From: Gonapodya sp. JEL0774
Taxonomy: Eukaryota; Monoblepharomycota; Monoblepharidomycetes; Monoblepharidales; Gonapodyaceae
DNA: 64,000 nucleotides
Direction of reading: 5' to 3'
Assembly (NCBI GenBank): GCA_027604505.1
Contig: JADIIX010000003.1
Location: 1-64,000, forward strand
The position numbers were made by a program, and so were the translations under genes. The notes under the pieces are model-generated. The model ran no database searches. It saw only the letters and a list, made by a program, of their open reading frames with translations, and had not been told where the DNA came from. Position 1 is the first letter of the stretch, and every line of letters begins with the position of its first letter. Positions 55,013-64,000 of the stretch are shown one piece after another.

Positions 55013-57169
55013 ATGGTGAGCCAAAACTACATTTTATGGCTTGATTCGCTTCAGTTCTTCATTGAAGTTCTATTTTCGCCTTCCGCCTGCTCTCCCGCGT
55101 GCCCGATGGCCTTTCTTTGCACTCTCTTTTGGCTTGTTATCACCACTTTCTAGTCCTCATCAATACCACAAAGCTCACGGTGCTCGCTACCCATCAGGCC
55201 ATCTTTGTCCTCTTTTTCCGCTCTGCTGCTCCTCTTGATTCTATCTCCACCGTCCCTCGCGGCTCCGACCCTCGAAACGTGTTCAACAACTCCAGCATCC
55301 ACAGACTGCTCCTCGTATACCTACCCGAATGCGAGCTCTGTAACTGCAATCACTCAAGTCTGCAATGCACGGGTGGGTGTCGTGGATTTTCGATGGGAGG
55401 GTTCATGGTTGTCCCTGACATTTCTGGGTTGTGTCGTGAACTTTTTCGAGCAGCCGTACCTATCGGCATGCACCACATACAAGGTTTGCCAGCTCCAAGC
55501 ATCCAGTCTTGGCCCGTGGTGCGTATCATTTCTTTTTCCATCTCCAACTCATACTGACCAACATCCAACCGCCTACATTCCCCTCCTTGTGTCATGCTTT
55601 CTTCAAGGTGTCACCCCTTCACCCTCCTCGGCTCTGCATGCGCTGATGTCACTCAAATGACTGGCAGCGCACCCGCAGCTTGTACGGACTACAACAAACT
55701 CTGTGCCGCCGGGTCGGTCGTGCCTGGGTGTTCGGGCTACCCGACGATGAGGTCCCAGGGGTTTTTGAACACGACTTACGTGAGCATCGGTGGAGCATTA
55801 TCGGTTCCAACTTGTGCCTGCATCCTTCATTTTTCTTGAAATGTGGAATTCTTGGGTTTAAACATTTCTGGTTTCCTCTGGAATATTTTGCTTGGGTCTG
55901 CCCTCTTCCTCCACCCAGACTCAATTCCTCATCAACGACATGTGCGAAATCATGGATATGGATGGATGCACCAACTGCACCACTAGAGACAATTCGGTCA
56001 ACCCATCTTGCGAAACACTGGTAAATTTTTTCATATTCTGGATTCCTGATCGCAAAAAAGATCACATTCCGCCTTCCTGCTTCCTTCCCCAAGACCGCCT
56101 TCACGCAAATGTGCAAAGGAATGTCCAGCATGGCTCAATGCACCACCTGGACGGTAAGTTCGCTCCATGTTGTAGAATGTGTCAACCCTCCTCAACCCCC
56201 ACTCCCAACCGGTCCTCGTCCTCATCACCCTCTACAATCCCCACCTCTTTTTAGACTATGTGCAAATCCGCCTCCACTTCGTGCTTTTGTACCGCCCGAG
56301 GGTCCTGCACCGCGCTCATTGGTGTCAACCAGCTTCTTGCGGGCAGCAACTCGACCAGCGGTTCCGCAGCCACAAACAGTTCCAGCTCGCCGTCGTCCTC
56401 GTCTACATCAAGTCCCACCGCAACAGGATCCACCCCAGACTACAGTACCGCCGACTCAGACTGGTCAACCGTCCCCTCGATGCTCATGTTCTTCCAGTGA
56501 GTTTTGGTCTTTGCTCCGTCATCGCATGAAATTACTATATTATTGTTCGCTTCTGACATTGTCTCTCCTCTGTGCTATCCACTCCTTCCCAGCACCGGTT
56601 TCGTGGACTACTTCCTCTTCAAAACCTGGGTGCCCCGGAACCGCTGGCAATACGCAGGGTCCCTTGTCGCCGTCCTCCTGTTGGCTTTCTTCTTCGAAGG
56701 TATCATTGTCGCAAGGTAAGATCGGTACATCTTCTCCTCTCCATGTTTCCTTTCTTTGACTAATTCATCGCCTCTCGCTATTACCCTCGTCGTAATATCC
56801 AACAGGGAGATCCTTGAGCACAAATGGTCCACCGGCGAAGATAAACGCCGGGCTTTGGGCGTTAAGTACTTGCCCGAAGGTCTTATTGTGGACGTCCAGC
56901 GATTCTTTATCACCGTGCTCTCAGTGACGATGGTCAGTCAAATACTCTTGTCCATCTTGTAATATGATTTGCTTGACCCATTTAATCCTTTATCCCTTTG
57001 TGCTTTCGGCTTTCAGGGTTACGTCGTGATGCTTCTCGTCATGACCTTCAATGTCGGAGTGTTCTTTATGTGTGTCATTGGTATCGGTGTTGGGTCAGTG
57101 GTGTTCAGAAAGTTCAAGAACCCAAACATTCCGTTTGAGACCTTGCAAGGCTCCAAAGAATGTTGCTAA
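55013..57169 (+). CDS. Ctr-family copper transporter with Cys-rich ectodomain
   Basis: The inferred start is unusual: ATG at 55013-55015 is directly followed by a GTGAGC donor, and an acceptor at 55153 continues the frame into SSSIPQSSRCSLPIRPSL and a signal peptide (FSALLLLLILSPPSLA). The ectodomain is built from Cys-rich exons: TLETCSTTPASTDCSSYTYP, CTTYKVCQL, ACTDYNKLCAAGSVVPGC, MCEIMDMDGCTNC, MCKGMSSMAQC and CKSASTSCFCTARGSC, then a Ser/Thr-rich stalk. The transporter part begins SMLMFFQTGFVDYFLFKTWV with helix 1, then FFEGIIVAREILEHKW. Helix 2 has the MxxxM copper motif in GYVVMLLVMTFN, and helix 3 the GxxxG packing motif in CVIGIGVGSVVF. It ends ECC. Ctr proteins import Cu(I) as trimers. 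The Cys-rich rather than Met-rich N-terminus is atypical. Confidence 0.8.
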
Positions 57170-57306
57170 AGCTGTAAACTTTGTGTATATACATCGTGGA
57201 AAAGTGTGTTGTTCCTGTATCATAACATCTGTCAACTTGTTGACTATCGTGCGTCTATGTACATTGATGATTGAACTTGATGTCCCCAGAGGCAACATTG
57301 AATTGA

Positions 57307-59324
57307 CTACGACTGCTGCGATTGGGATTCTCCCAATGAGGCCTGAGAATCAAAGACTTGGTGGTCCGACATGCCCCCCTGAGACTGCGACAATGCTTCC
57401 TTCCTCCTTCTTTTCCGCTCTCGATTAACCTCCTTTTCCTCTTCTCGCTTTTTCAAAGCCACCAGACTAGACGGATCCATCGCCGGGTTCATGCATGCCT
57501 GTCGCTTCACGCGGAGTCTCTTATCTTCTTCACTTGATTTCTTGTCCACGGATTTGCGGTCGACAGGGGGAGGTAGGTGTTTTAAAATGGTGGATATGGT
57601 GGTGAGTAACTCGTCCGAGGTTTCCCGAGGGACTGCTGGGTTGGAACGTATTCTCGAATCCAAGAAACTGGAATTGCGGACATCACACAGACGTCTCTCA
57701 GAAAGGGCTAACTACATGAAAGCGACGCATTGCTCATTGAACTTATTCTCACCTTGCAAATTCGGCCTCCATTCGGCTCTCCTTTGTCGCTTCTTGCCAG
57801 CATGCCATGGCGATTTGGCTGGGCCAATAGACCAAAGGCATGTCCGTGAGCATAAATCGCTCAACAAGCGCTTGCGCACGTGTGTAGCTAGCCTTTAGAC
57901 GGTCCAGAGGAGCAGCCTGAGAGTGCTGCGGATCTCGCGACGAATTAGAATAGGTTAGAATGGCAGAAGGTGCAGCGGGTGGAGAGTTTGACGGAAAGGA
58001 TTGCGAAACGGCGGGTGTTTTGCCGTTGGCCACCGAAGTTTGGGGATGCTGGGGTTGGTCGAGACTTTCGATGCGCAGCTCCGATACACCAATACTTTCT
58101 TGCGACAAGCTCGTGTTGAGTCGATCTGTGGGTGCGTTGTCCTCTCCATTTCCACTAACAGACGCGGGAGTGGTTGGCATGGGTGATTCACCTGCAGCAG
58201 CAGTGGATTCATCGTTCCGGGTGGAGGGAGACAAAAAGTCCTACAGGAATTGTGTGAGTCGTTATTGTATCACTTGTGAACAAAAGGAGGCCCAGCACTA
58301 GCATAATTCGTACTGTTTGGTACCATCCCACTGCGCACCTGCATTTCCAAGAATATTCCGTGACACGCGCCAAAAGGATGTCGCACTTTGAGATCGTACT
58401 TCAACTCCCTCACCACAACAAACTCCAGCTCGCTAATAGTGCTCTTCTCGGGAGGGTCCTTAAACTTGCTGAGGATATCTTCGATTGGCATGAAGTGGAA
58501 TTCCGCTTTGCACGCAAGAAATATGCATGTAAAACTTCGAGGTCGCCGCATGCAAGTGAAAAGCCCGGCAGCAAAAAAAACATTGCATAAACCTACAGGA
58601 TGGGTTTGGGATCGTAGTCCATGATACTATTGGTGAGATAATAACGTTTCACAAACATTACAGCAGTTGCCTGGGGGAGGATTGGTGCAGAAAGTTTCAA
58701 AACCAATTCTATCGAATTCTCAAGCGATTACAAAGTATTTCGCGGAGGATTGTAATAACGATAATGATTCTTCCGGTTGATTGCTCGCCACGATTGTCTC
58801 AGACTCAAGCTCCTGGCATTCCGTATTAAGTCATCTCCGCACTTCCAACAATCATTCCACATCAAATCTATTTCCTCTCAAGTTGGTGTTTCTCCCGTCT
58901 TGTTTCTGATTCCATTCATCATCTTTCCGGACAACGTTTTACTCACTCGAATATTTGCGGGGAGCTTAAGTTTCTTGCAACTGTCAACAACTAGCTGCTC
59001 CGTACCAGATATTATTTTCCTCTCTTCTTGGGTGGTTAGAAGGTCTGGAACGGGTTCGGGAGGATTTCTTGAGCGCTGGGACTCGAGTTCCTGTTGAAAC
59101 GCGGGTTTTCATTATCCACGCGAGAAGAACGGCCGAGTACCAGTCAGAATCTGGCCAATCCACGCTTTGTCGAGACCCAGTCTGTTCACCCTTTGTTTCT
59201 CCCATGCAGTCTTGCACGCCGCGTGCTTCTCCGCAAGAGATCGTTCACGACAATGGGCCACTTCCGCAAGTGACGCGAAGCGCCAGCGCTGGAGCTGGGA
59301 GCTTTGCTCGATTAGCGATTTCAT
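57307..59324 (-). CDS. CCL1: cyclin H (TFIIH/CAK subunit, Ccl1)
   Basis: The ATG at 59324 gives MKSLIEQSSQLQRWRFASLA, the cyclin H start (F/L-x-x-S-S-Q-x-x-x-W-x-F). Exon 2 has LLTTQEERKIISGTEQLVVD and SCKKLKLPANIR, then ATAVMFVKRYYLTNSIMDYD PKPIL across an intron, the first cyclin fold. TCIFLACKAEFHFMPIEDIL and SKFKDPPEKSTISELEFVVV, RELKYDLKVRHPF continue it. The second fold includes VERFMLTDMPLVYWPSQIAM. The C-terminus is Ser/Lys-rich and ends at 57307. Cyclin H pairs with the CDK7/Kin28 kinase in TFIIH to phosphorylate RNA polymerase II and activate cell-cycle kinases. A Ser/Pro/Thr-rich insert near 58000-58230 lengthens the protein between the folds. Confidence 0.88.
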
Positions 59325-59532
59325 CGTCGAATCGCACAATCCCGGAGTGCCCCTGAAGTTATATTTTCATAGACTACAGAAGAGGCCAAGGCTCTATAAG
59401 AATCTTCACCAATTTTGGTATGTACCCGTAAATAAGGTATGACTAACATTCACCAACATCTCTACACAATCCCATGGGAATAGTACTAGGTATAGGTTAA
59501 GAGCGAAATTTAATGCAAGGATTGTTCGCCAC

Positions 59533-63129
<3,597 letters not shown>

Positions 63130-63431
63130 GCTGCGATGGGCACAAGTAAGTTAGTTGAAGGGCTTCACCTGCCATCCCTGAAGGCGACCAAAGGATGGAC
63201 AGGAAACCACAACATCTTTATTACATCATTTTCCTTCCGTGAGAATATATTCACTAGTATTTGCCCGCTCCTTGCCTCCACGTTTCTCGCATTTTCGCCA
63301 GGAAACTTAATCCTAGGTGTCTCGTGGTTGGTGAACTTGCACTTCCGATCTTGGGAGAAGAGCCTGACAGACCTGTTGTTCATCATAGCATTCTCGGACC
63401 GTACAGTTCGATTGCCTTGATGTTCTCTTCA

Positions 63432-64000
63432 TTACGCACCTTCGTGACTTCGGTCCTCTGAAAATCCCATGTTTCCAGAACTCGATGTGCTCGTCGGCCA
63501 ATCCGCAGAAGAGCTGGTTACGCTGGTGGAGGGCGCGAAGCGGCGAGTGTCCGTACTCTCTGATCCTGAATCAATAGACGGTGTCCACCTCCACCAGGGC
63601 CTTCTGTACGGATTTGCATCGTTGGATCCTCTGCTGTCGGTCACCACATCACCGAGATCAGATCTGAGAGCTCCTTCAGTTTCATCCTTGACGGCTGCTG
63701 AGAAAGTTTCCTCCGCATCTACGAAATCATATGCCGTTGATCTCCATTCAAGATTCACCTCTGCCGTCCCTGGACTCGTCCTGGATTTGTGCTCGAAAGA
63801 TGCCAAGATCTGCTGGTTTTCATCTTCCTCGTGAGCGCTGTCAGTCGTACGGTAAGAACTGGCATTCTTCAAGATCTTTCTTTCAGAGCTAGATCCATCA
63901 TCTACCCATTGTGGACGTAGTTGAGCCACTTCTACGGTTGGCGGACGCCTTGGAGGGCCTGACACGGGACTTGGGCCAGATACACTGTGCAGTTCTTCCG
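63432..64000 (-). CDS. incomplete protein running off the window edge
   Basis: A leftward frame enters from the right edge and reads SVSGPSPVSGPPRRPPTVEV, QILASFEHKSRTSPGTAEVN, YDFVDAEETFSAAVKDETEG and PYRRPWWRWTPSIDSGSEST, then a Ser/Thr-rich tract to the stop at 63432. The composition is polar and disordered. A donor near 63468 could lead to further exons around 63165-63386, in which KIGSASSPTTRHLGLSFLAK is open. No domain is recognised. The start and most of the gene lie outside the window. Confidence 0.4.
   Translation of the reverse strand, partial: EELHSVSGPSPVSGPPRRPPTVEVAQLRPQWVDDGSSSERKILKNASSYRTTDSAHEEDENQQILASFEHKSRTSPGTAEVNLEWRSTAYDFVDAEETFSAAVKDETEGALRSDLGDVVTDSRGSNDANPYRRPWWRWTPSIDSGSESTDTRRFAPSTSVTSSSADWPTSTSSSGNMGFSEDRSHEGA

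Overview
The window looks like nuclear DNA of a zoosporic (chytrid-like) fungus. Genes are split by many short GT-AG introns, mostly about 50-160 nt, and lie on both strands with short spacers. The gene set is fungal (Ole1-type desaturase with a C-terminal cytochrome b5, Lag1-type ceramide synthase, Pik1-type PI 4-kinase), yet it also holds an axonemal coiled-coil protein and a rhodopsin fused to a class III nucleotidyl cyclase. That fusion is known from flagellated fungi (Blastocladiella, Catenaria, Rhizoclosmatium). Nothing bacterial, viral or CRISPR-like was seen.

Layout. 0.66-3.4 kb (+): eight-helix rhodopsin plus cyclase in 11 exons, the most interesting gene here. 3.65-4.76 kb (+): methyltransferase. 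4.95-6.68 kb (-): secreted fasciclin-domain protein with a His-rich loop. 6.8-8.06 kb (+): DUF1330-like protein. 8.3-9.35 kb (+): broken NmrA-like gene. 9.6-13.35 kb (-): proline-rich protein with repeated MGG motifs and a calponin-homology domain. 13.9-15.4 kb (-): double-HTH regulator. 15.7-16.7 kb (+): thioredoxin-fold protein without CxxC. 17.0-19.8 kb (-): GlpA-like FAD dehydrogenase. 21.0-22.8 kb (+): delta-9 desaturase. 23.2-24.0 kb (+): GNAT acetyltransferase. 24.1-26.1 kb (-): F-box/LRR protein. 26.4-28.3 kb: two divergent unknown genes. 28.3-29.9 kb: gene-poor, with coding-like scraps.

29.9-34.1 kb (+): insulysin-type M16 protease. 34.3-36.8 kb (+): membrane zinc protease with a probable C-terminal ubiquitin-interacting motif. 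36.8-45.8 kb (-): four genes in one direction (CitE-like lyase, ceramide synthase, CFAP210-like ciliary protein, GTPBP1/2-type GTPase). 46.0-47.6 kb (-): HDHD2-like phosphatase. 48.1-51.5 kb (+): GC-rich PPR-like protein(s). 51.5-53.1 kb: gene-poor, with a degraded ORF, a near-perfect 32-bp inverted repeat and a 10-N assembly gap between G and C runs. 53.1-54.5 kb (+): FAM173/ATPSCKMT-like methyltransferase. 55.0-57.2 kb (+): Ctr-type copper transporter with a Cys-rich ectodomain. 57.3-63.1 kb (-): cyclin H and PI 4-kinase beta. 63.4 kb to the edge (-): incomplete gene.

Exon structures come from reading frames and splice signals by eye. Those of the rhodopsin-cyclase, methyltransferases, protease tail, CitE-like and thioredoxin-like genes were followed base by base; others are approximate at their ends. 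The genes do not form one pathway. The rhodopsin-cyclase and ciliary protein share a zoospore theme, and the desaturase, ceramide synthase and PI 4-kinase are membrane-lipid genes scattered across the window.
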